Of a DNA stretch of 64,000 nt, positions 25,398 through 33,277 are shown piece after piece. Source of the DNA: an uncultured Candidatus Poseidoniales archaeon (GTDB taxonomy: Archaea > Thermoplasmatota > Poseidoniia > Poseidoniales > Poseidoniaceae). The stretch is from positions 1 to 64,000 of the forward strand of contig CACODE010000003.1 in NCBI GenBank assembly GCA_902625885.1, in the 5' to 3' direction. The notes below the pieces were generated by a model. It saw nothing but the letters and a program-made list of their open reading frames with translations. It ran no database searches and was not told where the DNA came from. Within the stretch, counting starts at the first letter, position 1. Each line of letters opens with the position of its first letter. Position numbers and translations under genes: made by a program.

Positions 25398-27857
25398 ATG
25401 GTCAACGGTGGTGATGAGGTCCCAGCGCCTCAATTCCCCGAAGACAGCGGTAACGAGGCTTCTCCCGTTGGCGGCCTTGTTGACGATTTGTTTGGTGAAA
25501 AACCCCCGATGTTTCAACTCGAGACCGAGTCAAACAGCTCGCCATCAAAGCGTTCGTACAAGCCAAAGGGTTTGTTCTTGGGTACCCGCAGGGACACGGA
25601 TGAGCCCATTGACATCGCTCCGCAGGTGCTGGCAAGGCACGGAGCCATGCTGGGTTCGACCGGTTCCGGTAAAACCGTCATGGCCAAAGCCCTCATTGAG
25701 GAGGCTGCGCTGGCCGGCATCCCGTCGCTCATCATTGACCCGCAAGGGGATTTGGCCCGATTGGCGCTGGGTATAGACCTCGGTGAGCTCGAAGAAAAAG
25801 ACGGTATCGTCGCCCGCGCAAAACAACTTCTGGCCACCTGCGAGGTCCGGATTTGGACCCCCCTTCGAAGCAAAGGGCTGCCCCTCTGCATCGATCCGTT
25901 TCGTGCGCCGCCGTCCGACCTTGACCCCGAGGAAGCCATCACGGCTTGGGACATGGTGGCGGCTGGATTTGCGAACCTCGCCGGGTTTGATGTTGAAAAA
26001 ACCCAAGGAAAAACGGTGAAGCCTTTTCTGTATGAAATTCTGGTTGAGGGGACAAAGTGCGGTTTGAACGTCGGGGATTTTCAGGCCCTTGCTCGCGTGG
26101 TCAGAGAGCCCCACCAGGAGTTCATTCGCCATTTGTATCCAGAGTGTTTCTCCGAGGACGAGGAAGAACGCGTGGACCCTCCAACATGGAACGAGGTCAT
26201 GATTGAACATCGGCTAACGGATTTTGAGGAACGTTTGCCAAAAACAACCCGAAACGACCTCGCTCGCCGGCTTGCAGCCTTTTCATCGGGCGTGAACCAA
26301 CTTCTCTTCTCAAACGGCGTTCCCATCGACATCGATGCGTTTGTGGAGCCGGCCATCCCGGGTAAAGTGCCGTTGAACATCGTGTACCTGAACACGATTC
26401 AGGACGAAAACCAGAAGCAATACTTCGTGCAAGAACTCTCTCGGGAGCTTTACGATTGGATGCTCACGCAACAACCGGCAGATGGCGAACTCAAGTTGCT
26501 CTTTTTCATGGACGAAGTCGCCCCGTACCTCCCCCCTCACCCGAGGAATCCGCCGGCCAAAGACCTCATTAAACTCATTTTCAAACAGGCCAGAAAGTAC
26601 GGTGTGGCCTGTGTCTTGGCGACCCAAAACGTCAGCGACGTGGATTACAAAATCTTGGCCCAGGCCAACACCACGTTCATCGGCAGGTTCACCCAACCGC
26701 AAGACGTCGAGAAGGTTCGCCACCTCCTCAAAGAGAGCGGAGGGGACCAAGATTTGGTGGCACAGCTTCCAACGCTCGGGCCGGGACAGTTCCAGATGGT
26801 AGCCCCGGATGTTGATGCGAACCCGGTGCCCATTCAGTGCCGGTGGCTCTACACGGACCACGGGGCGCCGCTTAACGAGGATCAGGTTGAGGACATTATC
26901 GCGCCCGAAATTCGGGCATGGGCGAAGACGCGTTCCGCCCGAGGAGGGCGCGCCCGCGGAGCCGGTGCTGCCCACGCTGCCAGCAGAGGTTCGTCATGGA
27001 CAAAGGGCGACGAATGGTCCGAAGGTGCGGCGCAAAGCATCGTTGAAGCGGCACGAATCAAATCGGCCGGTGGCATGGCGGCCGCTGCCCACGGCATTGT
27101 GGACGATTCGGCGTTTGAAGTCAAACTCATGGGCGGTCTGGCCGTTCTGCGAGACGGGCGCGACCCGCTCTACACGATGCAGGCAGCGACCAACCTGGCC
27201 ACGGTTCTTGTCCTCGGCTGGGTTCTTTCCGCGTTGATGCTCGCATGGCGCGACACCGAACTTTCGGGTTGGTGGTTGCTGGTCAGCGCCACCACCTGCC
27301 TCGCCGCCGTTGGCGTCCTCGTCTTGGAATGGGTGCTCGAGCACGATACCGAACTGCTGCAAAAATTGAGTCGGTTCGCCCACGCTTTCCAGTTGCTCCT
27401 GGTGGCGTGGCTCTGGATTTTACTGGGTTGGACAACGTGGGGCACCTTGGACTTGCGAGGTGCTGGTCCGCTCCTTGAAGTGGTGGTGGTGTGGGTCACC
27501 CTCTTCACCAGCATCGAATACCTCAACCGCATTCAACTCGGTCGAATTCGGTGGAACGGTGGTTCGGCGCTCGACAAGATCGTCGGCGTGTCGGCCCTCC
27601 TCACCAAAGCCGAATTGACGGAAATGCGAGCCACGTCTCGAGAATTGCTCAGCGCCGTGCGATGGATACTCCACGGCGCCACGCTGGTGTGGTTGTGCTG
27701 TTTGCTGGCCTTCCAAAGCGGCGTTCTTCCCGACGATTCCTCGATGGGTGCATGGGGCCGGCCAACGCTTTGGCTTGCATCGGTCTACGGGTTGATGTTT
27801 TGCAGTGAAGCGTGGTTGCGGCTGCGGGGTCGGTGGCCGGGCGAGCAGCGAAGCTGA
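25398..27857 (+). CDS. HerA-like ATPase fused to a C-terminal membrane domain
   Basis: An 819-aa protein. Residues about 55-500 form a HerA/DUF853-type P-loop ATPase: Walker A GSTGSGKT at 86-93, IIDPQGDLA soon after, Walker B LLFFMDEVAPYLP near 367-380, and VLATQN as sensor. After a Gly/Arg/Ala-rich linker (about 510-540), the region from about 595 to 810 has five or six hydrophobic helices. Ordinary HerA is a soluble DNA-translocating hexamer paired with NurA, absent here. The membrane tail suggests a DNA pump tethered to the membrane. ATG at 25398 starts in a GC-rich region with no clear Shine-Dalgarno site. The 1006-aa ORF-track start is rejected, as it overlaps the DegT gene. Confidence 0.85.
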   Translation: MVNGGDEVPAPQFPEDSGNEASPVGGLVDDLFGEKPPMFQLETESNSSPSKRSYKPKGLFLGTRRDTDEPIDIAPQVLARHGAMLGSTGSGKTVMAKALIEEAALAGIPSLIIDPQGDLARLALGIDLGELEEKDGIVARAKQLLATCEVRIWTPLRSKGLPLCIDPFRAPPSDLDPEEAITAWDMVAAGFANLAGFDVEKTQGKTVKPFLYEILVEGTKCGLNVGDFQALARVVREPHQEFIRHLYPECFSEDEEERVDPPTWNEVMIEHRLTDFEERLPKTTRNDLARRLAAFSSGVNQLLFSNGVPIDIDAFVEPAIPGKVPLNIVYLNTIQDENQKQYFVQELSRELYDWMLTQQPADGELKLLFFMDEVAPYLPPHPRNPPAKDLIKLIFKQARKYGVACVLATQNVSDVDYKILAQANTTFIGRFTQPQDVEKVRHLLKESGGDQDLVAQLPTLGPGQFQMVAPDVDANPVPIQCRWLYTDHGAPLNEDQVEDIIAPEIRAWAKTRSARGGRARGAGAAHAASRGSSWTKGDEWSEGAAQSIVEAARIKSAGGMAAAAHGIVDDSAFEVKLMGGLAVLRDGRDPLYTMQAATNLATVLVLGWVLSALMLAWRDTELSGWWLLVSATTCLAAVGVLVLEWVLEHDTELLQKLSRFAHAFQLLLVAWLWILLGWTTWGTLDLRGAGPLLEVVVVWVTLFTSIEYLNRIQLGRIRWNGGSALDKIVGVSALLTKAELTEMRATSRELLSAVRWILHGATLVWLCCLLAFQSGVLPDDSSMGAWGRPTLWLASVYGLMFCSEAWLRLRGRWPGEQRS

Positions 27858-27871
27858 ACAGGGTGAAACGT

Positions 27872-28396
27872 ATGGCGCGAAACGTCGAGGAACCGGCTTA
27901 CACCGTGGTTGATACCTATGCATCGTTTGAGGTGCGTCTGTACGAAGAGACGATTCAGGCTCGTGTTCGCACCGATGGTCAGCATTACAGCAACGCCACG
28001 GGCGGGTTTCGGCGCATTGCGGGGTACATTTTCGGAGGCAATCAGCGCAACCAACGAATCGCCATGACCGCCCCGGTCCACATGTGGGCAGAAGACAGTG
28101 CGCATTGGATGGCGTTCACCATGCCGTCGTCTTTGTCAATGGAACAGTTGCCGGCGCCGAACGACGAGGGTGTTTTGCTTGTTTCGAATCTTGCAGGCCA
28201 TTTCGCCGTGCTTGCGTTCTCAGGGCGTTCGCATCCCGAGAAGGTCGCAAAAAAGAGTCAGCGCCTCCTTGACGCCGTAAAAGCCGAAGGAATGGAGGTC
28301 ACTGGTGAGGTCGTGTTGGCTGTTTACAACAACCCCAACACGACGTTGCCGTTCATGCGAAGAAACGAAGTGATGGTCCCGGTGCTTCCTCGCTGA
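27872..28396 (+). CDS. SOUL-type heme-binding protein
   Basis: A 174-aa soluble protein matching the SOUL/HBP family: YTVVDTYASFEVRLYEE at the start, NQRIAMTAPVHM in the centre (the family IAMTxPV signature), and a C-terminal NPNTTLPFMRRNEVMV. SOUL proteins bind heme or tetrapyrrole; the physiological role in Archaea is unknown. GGGTGAAACGT precedes ATG at 27872, 14 bases after the HerA-like gene stop, so both may be co-transcribed. Confidence 0.85.
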   Translation: MARNVEEPAYTVVDTYASFEVRLYEETIQARVRTDGQHYSNATGGFRRIAGYIFGGNQRNQRIAMTAPVHMWAEDSAHWMAFTMPSSLSMEQLPAPNDEGVLLVSNLAGHFAVLAFSGRSHPEKVAKKSQRLLDAVKAEGMEVTGEVVLAVYNNPNTTLPFMRRNEVMVPVLPR

Positions 28397-28467
28397 GAGC
28401 GAAACACTGCGTTTTCAATCGCCAGCGCACCGGAAAAGATGACATAGCCCAACAACAAGGAGTGAGC

Positions 28468-28638
28468 GTGCCTGAAGTTCTGCTGGAAGAAATCGTCGCT
28501 GACGTTGGTGAAAAAATCGGTGACAAGCTCGATGAGGTAACTGAGGAAAGGCCGTGGGTAAGGGTGTTGATTCGCAACCTGATGTACCTCGTCGCTCTGG
28601 CCATCGCTGTCTACGCCATCAACGACGCGTATTTTTGA
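28468..28638 (+). CDS. 56-aa C-terminally membrane-anchored protein
   Basis: Missed by the ORF track because it is short. GTG at 28468 follows AAGGAG with a 5-base gap. The product has an amphipathic, acidic N-terminal helix (EEIVADVGEKIGDKLDEV) and one C-terminal membrane segment (NLMYLVALAIAVYAI) ending near the stop, a tail-anchor layout. It follows the SOUL gene on the same strand. No family recognised. Confidence 0.6.
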   Translation: MPEVLLEEIVADVGEKIGDKLDEVTEERPWVRVLIRNLMYLVALAIAVYAINDAYF

Positions 28639-28731
28639 GAAAACCCGTCGCTTGTGAGGTCAAACCTGCGAAATTTGCGAAAAATCGCGTTTTACCCGAG
28701 GTTTTATTCCCTATCACTGTGATGCCATGAC

Positions 28732-29181
28732 ATGGCAGACGCTGGTGGCGCACACGACTTGCAACGGCTGGGAAAGAAAGACCTCAACAAAGACGGGCGT
28801 ATCATCAACCTCGTCGTGGTTGGCTCGAGCCGATTTTACGATTATTCGGTGGTAGAAGAGGTCATCATGCAGTGGATCGGTTTAGAAGCGTATCCTGACC
28901 TCGTTATCGTCGGAGGGGCCAGTGGCGTGGATTACCTTGCAGAACGGTGGGCCGGCAACAACGCCGTGCCCTTCGTTGTGTTTTCCGAGGAATGGGACGA
29001 AGTTCGGCCGGGCCTCAAGGATTCGGGACGAGGCGAGGCACCGACGTCGCTGACCCATCGATTGTTGGATGCTGCGACCCACGTGTTGGCGTTCCCCAGC
29101 CCGTCGAGCAAATGGACAAAAAAAGTGGTCGAAATGGCGCTAGAAAGCGGTATACCAACCGTTGTTCACGAGGTGGAATGA
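28732..29181 (+). CDS. SLOG-superfamily protein (YspA/YpsA-like)
   Basis: A 149-aa protein with a Rossmann-like nucleotide-binding core: VVVGSSRFYDYSVVEEV then DLVIVGGASGVDYLAERWA, the typical GSR.. and GGA.G.D paired motifs of YspA-type SLOG domains (DUF2493), and a C-terminal ATHVLAFPSP. SLOG proteins bind nucleotide-derived ligands; some are linked to defence or NAD-ADP-ribose signalling, but the neighbours (tRNA-Leu, small membrane protein) give no such hint. Confidence 0.82.
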   Translation: MADAGGAHDLQRLGKKDLNKDGRIINLVVVGSSRFYDYSVVEEVIMQWIGLEAYPDLVIVGGASGVDYLAERWAGNNAVPFVVFSEEWDEVRPGLKDSGRGEAPTSLTHRLLDAATHVLAFPSPSSKWTKKVVEMALESGIPTVVHEVE

Positions 29182-29240
29182 ACGCTGAACACCGCTTCGG
29201 CGCTGACGTGGCGTAAGTGACGGTTCGGGGTCGCGGTGTT

Positions 29241-29247
29241 GATATAC
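29241..29247 (+). promoter_or_regulatory. TATA box of tRNA-Leu
   Basis: GATATAC lies 24-30 bases before the first tRNA base, the normal archaeal box A position, in GC-rich surroundings. Confidence 0.55.
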
Positions 29248-29270
29248 GCGAGTTAAGAGCGAGGGTCGGC

Positions 29271-29354
29271 GCAGGAGTCGCCCAGCTTGGTCAAAGGCGC
29301 TGGGATGAGGTCCCAGTCCGTAACGGTTCGCAGGTTCGAATCCTGCCTCCTGCA
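29271..29354 (+). tRNA. tRNA-Leu (GAG anticodon)
   Basis: Class II tRNA with acceptor GCAGGAG/CTCCTGC, discriminator A, anticodon stem CTGGG/CCCAG around loop ATGAGGT (anticodon GAG, reads CTC/CTT Leu codons), a long variable arm (TCCGTAACGGTTCG region) and T arm GCAGG-TTCGAAT-CCTGC. CCA is not encoded (ACTC follows). The long variable arm excludes Glu or Asp identity. Confidence 0.95.
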
Positions 29355-29368
29355 CTCTCAATACTGCG

Positions 29369-30412
29369 CTAAGCTTCCTTTACTTCTTTGATTAACGAAG
29401 CGAGTTTCATGTTCAGGAGGATTTCGCCGAAATCCCTCGAATAGGCGCATAAGCGGCGGACCGATTCAGAAACGGTGAGCGAAGCTGCAAGAAGGCGGCT
29501 TTTCTTTTCGCTCTCATAAACAGATGATTCGAACGCTTTCAATTCGGTTTGGAGGGTTTTCAATTGATGGCGCGCTGTTTCGATGCGGTGAGAATCTTGT
29601 GTTCGAATGTTGATCATGAGTTCTTTCAGGGCCTCCTGCCATAGAGGTAAAGACGATACAGGCGGCGAGATGCGGAGTTCGTTAATGTGATTGGTGTGTG
29701 CAACAACGAAATGCGTCATGTTGTTGGCGTGGTCCATCATTCGCTCCAAGCAGCGTGCAAGGTTAGCGTATTCCATGGACTGGCCTCGGGTGATGTTCAA
29801 TTTTGTTGCCGCCTGATAGGATTCAAACACGATCCTCACTTGACGTTCAACCAAATGGAGGAGGCTGTCAACCTCGCTTTCTCGCTCTTCGTTGTCCGAA
29901 AGAAATTCAATGTCGCCACCGTTGAAAACCTCCAACAGGTCCCGAACCAGCGATGAAAGCAAGAGGTACATGCGTTTCAGGCTGGCGTGAAACGGCATGT
30001 CTCCAGGGTTGAGCAAGCAGCGGAGGACCGTGCGCTCGTCCTCCTCTTCCACGATTTCAAATCCCCGGGTCGAACGCAAGAAATGACGAATGGATTTGGT
30101 GGGTGACAACGCCGCTTCTGTATGCGAGACGACGATGATGTCGGCCCCCGATATGTAGGCCCCCATGAGGTGATCATGAAGGCTGTTGTCTGGAATTTTT
30201 GCGAGGGAAATGTCGACCTTTCGCACCGCCTGCAGATCTTGGTCCAGCGGTGTTATTCGTAGCGCTCCACTTGGCCGCCAGTCCACACGTAGCGAATCTC
30301 TGGAGCCCAATTGATGATGGAGAACCCAAGGTTTTGGCAAGCTAAGCGTGAACGTGCTACCACCGGTGACTTGCAGTTTTCGAACGTTGAGGTCGCCGGG
30401 TCCTAGAGCCAT
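29369..30412 (-). CDS. AbrB/PhoU-type phosphate uptake regulator
   Basis: A 347-aa archaeal-type regulator. The N terminus (RKLQVTGGSTFTLSLPKPW, about 11-30) is a SpoVT/AbrB-like swapped-hairpin DNA-binding motif; the C-terminal half (about 145-345) is a long helical PhoU-like domain with E/D..R helix repeats (EVDSLLHLVERQVRIV). It is divergent from the PiT phosphate transporter, and the 73 bases between them carry palindromes. The likely role is sensing phosphate status and controlling both genes. The ATG lies about 27 bases after the TATA-like CTATATAG, so a leaderless transcript is plausible. Confidence 0.85.
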   Translation of the reverse strand: MALGPGDLNVRKLQVTGGSTFTLSLPKPWVLHHQLGSRDSLRVDWRPSGALRITPLDQDLQAVRKVDISLAKIPDNSLHDHLMGAYISGADIIVVSHTEAALSPTKSIRHFLRSTRGFEIVEEEDERTVLRCLLNPGDMPFHASLKRMYLLLSSLVRDLLEVFNGGDIEFLSDNEERESEVDSLLHLVERQVRIVFESYQAATKLNITRGQSMEYANLARCLERMMDHANNMTHFVVAHTNHINELRISPPVSSLPLWQEALKELMINIRTQDSHRIETARHQLKTLQTELKAFESSVYESEKKSRLLAASLTVSESVRRLCAYSRDFGEILLNMKLASLIKEVKEA

Positions 30413-30425
30413 GATTTTAATACAA

Positions 30426-30460
30426 TATAGACCTATATAGAATATACTCCCGTTAGTATA
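30426..30460. promoter_or_regulatory. Palindromic divergent promoter of phosphate genes
   Basis: Three perfect inverted repeats overlap in 35 bases: TATAG-AC-CTATA (30426-30437), the self-complementary CTATATAG (30433-30440), and TATACT-CCCGTT-AGTATA (30443-30460). CTATATAG is a TATA box readable in both directions: 21-28 bases before the regulator start, and about 50 bases before the transporter start, which has its own Shine-Dalgarno leader. The right-hand repeat lies over the expected transcription start of the transporter, where a dimeric AbrB-like protein could block it. Confidence 0.6.
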
Positions 30461-30485
30461 AGTATTGAGTTACGGTGGAGAAAGC

Positions 30486-32609
30486 ATGGAACCGCTAACA
30501 ATGATTCTGATCGCTTTGGCACTGGTTGTCTGTGCGTACATGGCCTGGAACATCGGTGCAAACGATGTCGCAAACGCCATGGGTACATCGGTGGGTTCTC
30601 GCGCCTTAACCCTCAAGCAAGCGGTGATCATCGCAGCAGTGTTTGAATTCGCTGGAGCTTTCTTTGCCGGTGATGCCGTTACCGACACCGTTCGGAAAGG
30701 CATCCTGAGCGTCGATTTCACCGATCCTCTCATCGACGAGGCTTTTTCCACAGACATAGCGTTGGGTTTCATCGCGGCCATGATGGCGGCGGCAACGTGG
30801 TTGACGGTCGCCACACGTCTCGGTTTGCCGGTTTCAACGACCCATTCCATCATAGGAGGTATTCTCGGCGTGGGCCTGATTTTAGAAGTCAAATATTCCA
30901 CCAGCCTCATCGATTGGGAGGTCGTCAGAAAGGTCGTCATGTCGTGGGTCGCCAGCCCACTCATGGGAGGCCTCATCGGCTTCTTCTCTTTCGTGATTAT
31001 CCAAAAATTGATCTTTGAAAGTGAAGATCCAATAAAGCGGTCGCAGTGGTTAGCCCCCATACTGGCCTTCCCGACGTTCTTTGTCTTGGGCCTCGCTCTC
31101 CAGTACAAAGCGCTCAAGGGGTTCATTTCCAAGGCCGCCTCAAACGGTTGGATTGAAAACAAGAACGATTGGCTGCCGGTGAAAGAAGACGGGGTGTTTG
31201 ACCCGTGGGCTCCCAACGCCTGGATTCCAATCAACTCCATCATGCTCGCAGCGGCCATCGGTGCAGCTTCCAGCCTTGTCCTCTACTGGGTCCTTAGGCG
31301 CATCGACATCGCTGAGGAGGTCAGAGGTTTCAGAGGCGTGGAGCGCATATTCGTCTGGCTGCAAATCATCACGGCTGCTTACGTAGCCTTCGCACACGGC
31401 GCTAACGACCGCTCGAACGCTATCGGTCCAATGGCGGCCGTTTGGCAAGTGTTGAGCAGCGAAACCGGACAGTTGGCGGCCAAGGCCGAGATCCCGCTCT
31501 GGCTTGTCCTTCTCGGATCAGCCGGTATCGCCATCGGTGTCATGACTTGGGGTTGGCGAGTGATGGAAACTATTGGTAAGAAAATCACCGACATCACGCC
31601 AACCCGAGGGTTCGCAGCAGAGTTTGGCGCAGCAACGACCATTCTCGTGTTTTCCATGCCGTTTTTGGCCGTACCCGTCTCCACAACGCACACGCTGGTG
31701 GGGGCCGTGGTCGGTGTGGGCCTCGCCGGTGGTGCCAAAGCCGTTGATTTCCGCGTGTTTGGAAAAATCGCCGCCTCTTGGGTGGCCAGCGTGCCAGCCG
31801 CTGCGTTTGGCGCCGTCGTGCTCTTTGTTGCCTCTGGAGGTGAAGCCCTCAACATGATCGTGATCTTGCCCTTGTCGTTCATCGCCGTTGGCTATGCGAT
31901 TTGGAGGAGCGGTTCGGAAGTCCATATTGAGGATGCGCTCTCGGACGTCGGCGGGGATGGTCAAGAAGTCACGCCGTTCGAATTGTTCCACGAACACGCA
32001 CAAGCGGTTGAAGAAACGGTAGAGCACATGGTTCGGGCGGTAAACGCAGCATGTGACGGTGAGGACGCGAGCGAGGCCATCAAGTCCACCATCGAAACAG
32101 AACTCAAAGCTGACAACATCAAGAGCGAGATTCGACGACTCGTCAGAGAAGATTTGCGCATGGGGATTCGTGTGGGGCTGGATGATTTCCTCTACATGGT
32201 CAGCCGGCAAGACCGTATCGCAGACTACGCCCAGAATGTTGCCGAGCAGCTCACGTTCCGACCGCTGTTCGATGACGATGTAGCCAAAGAACACCTGAAG
32301 ATGATGGCAAAAGCCGTCGCTGAGACGGTGGCAAAGTACGAAGATGCGGTCGAAGTGTTGAGGGATTTCTCCATCAGCGGACAAACAAAGGCAGCTGAAG
32401 AGAGATTGGCCAGCATGATCCGTGCGGTCAACCTCAAGGAGCACGAGGCTGATGGTGTTGAGGCAGAAGCAGCAACGTACGTGTTCTCAAACGGTGAAAA
32501 GGAGCCGTTAGCAGCGATGCACATGTACCGTGTCCTGCAACGTTTGGACGATGTTGCCAACGCATGTGAAAAATCGGCAAACGCCTTCCTACCGATTCTC
32601 AATCGTTGA
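30486..32609 (+). CDS. PiT-family phosphate transporter fused to a DUF47 (PhoU-like) domain
   Basis: A 707-aa protein. Residues 1 to about 480 are a PiT/PHO4 inorganic phosphate symporter with two inverted signature repeats, NIGANDVANAMGTSVG near 22-37 and AHGANDRSNAIGPMA near 302-316. Residues about 490-707 are a soluble helical DUF47/PhoU-like domain (FELFHEHAQAVEETV...; LKEHEADGVEAEA). In most genomes the DUF47 accessory protein is a separate gene next to the carrier; here they are one polypeptide. GGTGGAG lies 5 bases before ATG at 30486. Import of phosphate, with or without cation coupling, is expected. Confidence 0.9.
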   Translation: MEPLTMILIALALVVCAYMAWNIGANDVANAMGTSVGSRALTLKQAVIIAAVFEFAGAFFAGDAVTDTVRKGILSVDFTDPLIDEAFSTDIALGFIAAMMAAATWLTVATRLGLPVSTTHSIIGGILGVGLILEVKYSTSLIDWEVVRKVVMSWVASPLMGGLIGFFSFVIIQKLIFESEDPIKRSQWLAPILAFPTFFVLGLALQYKALKGFISKAASNGWIENKNDWLPVKEDGVFDPWAPNAWIPINSIMLAAAIGAASSLVLYWVLRRIDIAEEVRGFRGVERIFVWLQIITAAYVAFAHGANDRSNAIGPMAAVWQVLSSETGQLAAKAEIPLWLVLLGSAGIAIGVMTWGWRVMETIGKKITDITPTRGFAAEFGAATTILVFSMPFLAVPVSTTHTLVGAVVGVGLAGGAKAVDFRVFGKIAASWVASVPAAAFGAVVLFVASGGEALNMIVILPLSFIAVGYAIWRSGSEVHIEDALSDVGGDGQEVTPFELFHEHAQAVEETVEHMVRAVNAACDGEDASEAIKSTIETELKADNIKSEIRRLVREDLRMGIRVGLDDFLYMVSRQDRIADYAQNVAEQLTFRPLFDDDVAKEHLKMMAKAVAETVAKYEDAVEVLRDFSISGQTKAAEERLASMIRAVNLKEHEADGVEAEAATYVFSNGEKEPLAAMHMYRVLQRLDDVANACEKSANAFLPILNR

Positions 32610-32699
32610 AACAACACGAGATGATGTGCGCCAAACTTCACTCTTAGAATACAGGCGACCTCAGGAGAGATTGGCCTTTAGATCCAAGTCGTGGAACAT

Positions 32700-32712
32700 C
32701 CCGCCTAGCGGG
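32700..32712. terminator. Short GC hairpin between convergent genes
   Basis: CCCGC-CTA-GCGGG is a perfect 5-base stem with a 3-base loop, about 90 bases after the transporter stop and 22 bases after the stop of the convergent 91-aa gene. There is no strong T run, so its role in termination is uncertain. Confidence 0.35.
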
Positions 32713-32734
32713 CTGGTGAGCTGGTGCGAATGCA

Positions 32735-33010
32735 TCATTCTGGTGGACGTAGCGCTGAGAGAGAGAACATCTCTCTTTTCTCCACAACAGCCGCCACCTT
32801 TTCCATGAATTCAAGATCGTTGAGCCTTTGTGCCATTTCAGCCGGGTCAAAATCAAAACGCATGAGGATGGCCGTTTTGTCGTTAACCTTGCCGTAAACA
32901 ATTTTTCCATCGTCAACCTCCTTCTTGTTGTCGTAGGCGTTGAGCATCAACGATTCCCAGTCTTCGTAGGTCTTTCCTTCTTTCATGTGGACAAGTACTG
33001 CTGCATCCAT
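32735..33010 (-). CDS. 91-aa hypothetical protein, ABM-like fold possible
   Basis: A small soluble protein with the order strand (MDAAVLVHMKEG), helix (EDWESLMLNAY), strand, strand (TAILMRFDF) and helix (PAEMAQRLNDLEFMEKV), similar to antibiotic-monooxygenase-like or dimeric alpha/beta barrels; this is a by-eye guess. ATG at 33010 is preferred because TATAAAT lies 22-29 bases before it, fitting a leaderless transcript, while the longer track start would include the TATA box in the coding region. Confidence 0.6.
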   Translation of the reverse strand: MDAAVLVHMKEGKTYEDWESLMLNAYDNKKEVDDGKIVYGKVNDKTAILMRFDFDPAEMAQRLNDLEFMEKVAAVVEKREMFSLSALRPPE

Positions 33011-33031
33011 AAGCCGGCCATCGCTTGGAGA

Positions 33032-33039
33032 TTTATATG
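33032..33039 (-). promoter_or_regulatory. TATA box for leaderless 91-aa gene
   Basis: CATATAAAT on the minus strand places TATAAA about 27 bases before the ATG at 33010 with no Shine-Dalgarno site in between, the spacing of archaeal leaderless promoters. Confidence 0.6.
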
Positions 33040-33277
33040 GCATCCTGTTCGGATTTCGCACCAAACAAGATTCGAATGCACGGTGGATTGCAGGCCATGT
33101 TCAATTTATTTCGATAGCACAACTAAAAATCGCACACCGTTTAAAGGCGAACATGAAGGTTGAAGAGGGCATCTCTGGATTTTTTTCTGAAGTGGTGGCA
33201 CGCAGACCGTCCAGATTAAGTGACGACATGATTTTCCAGCGAAAAAGGATTATGACCAATCGCGCGTTGGTTTCATC

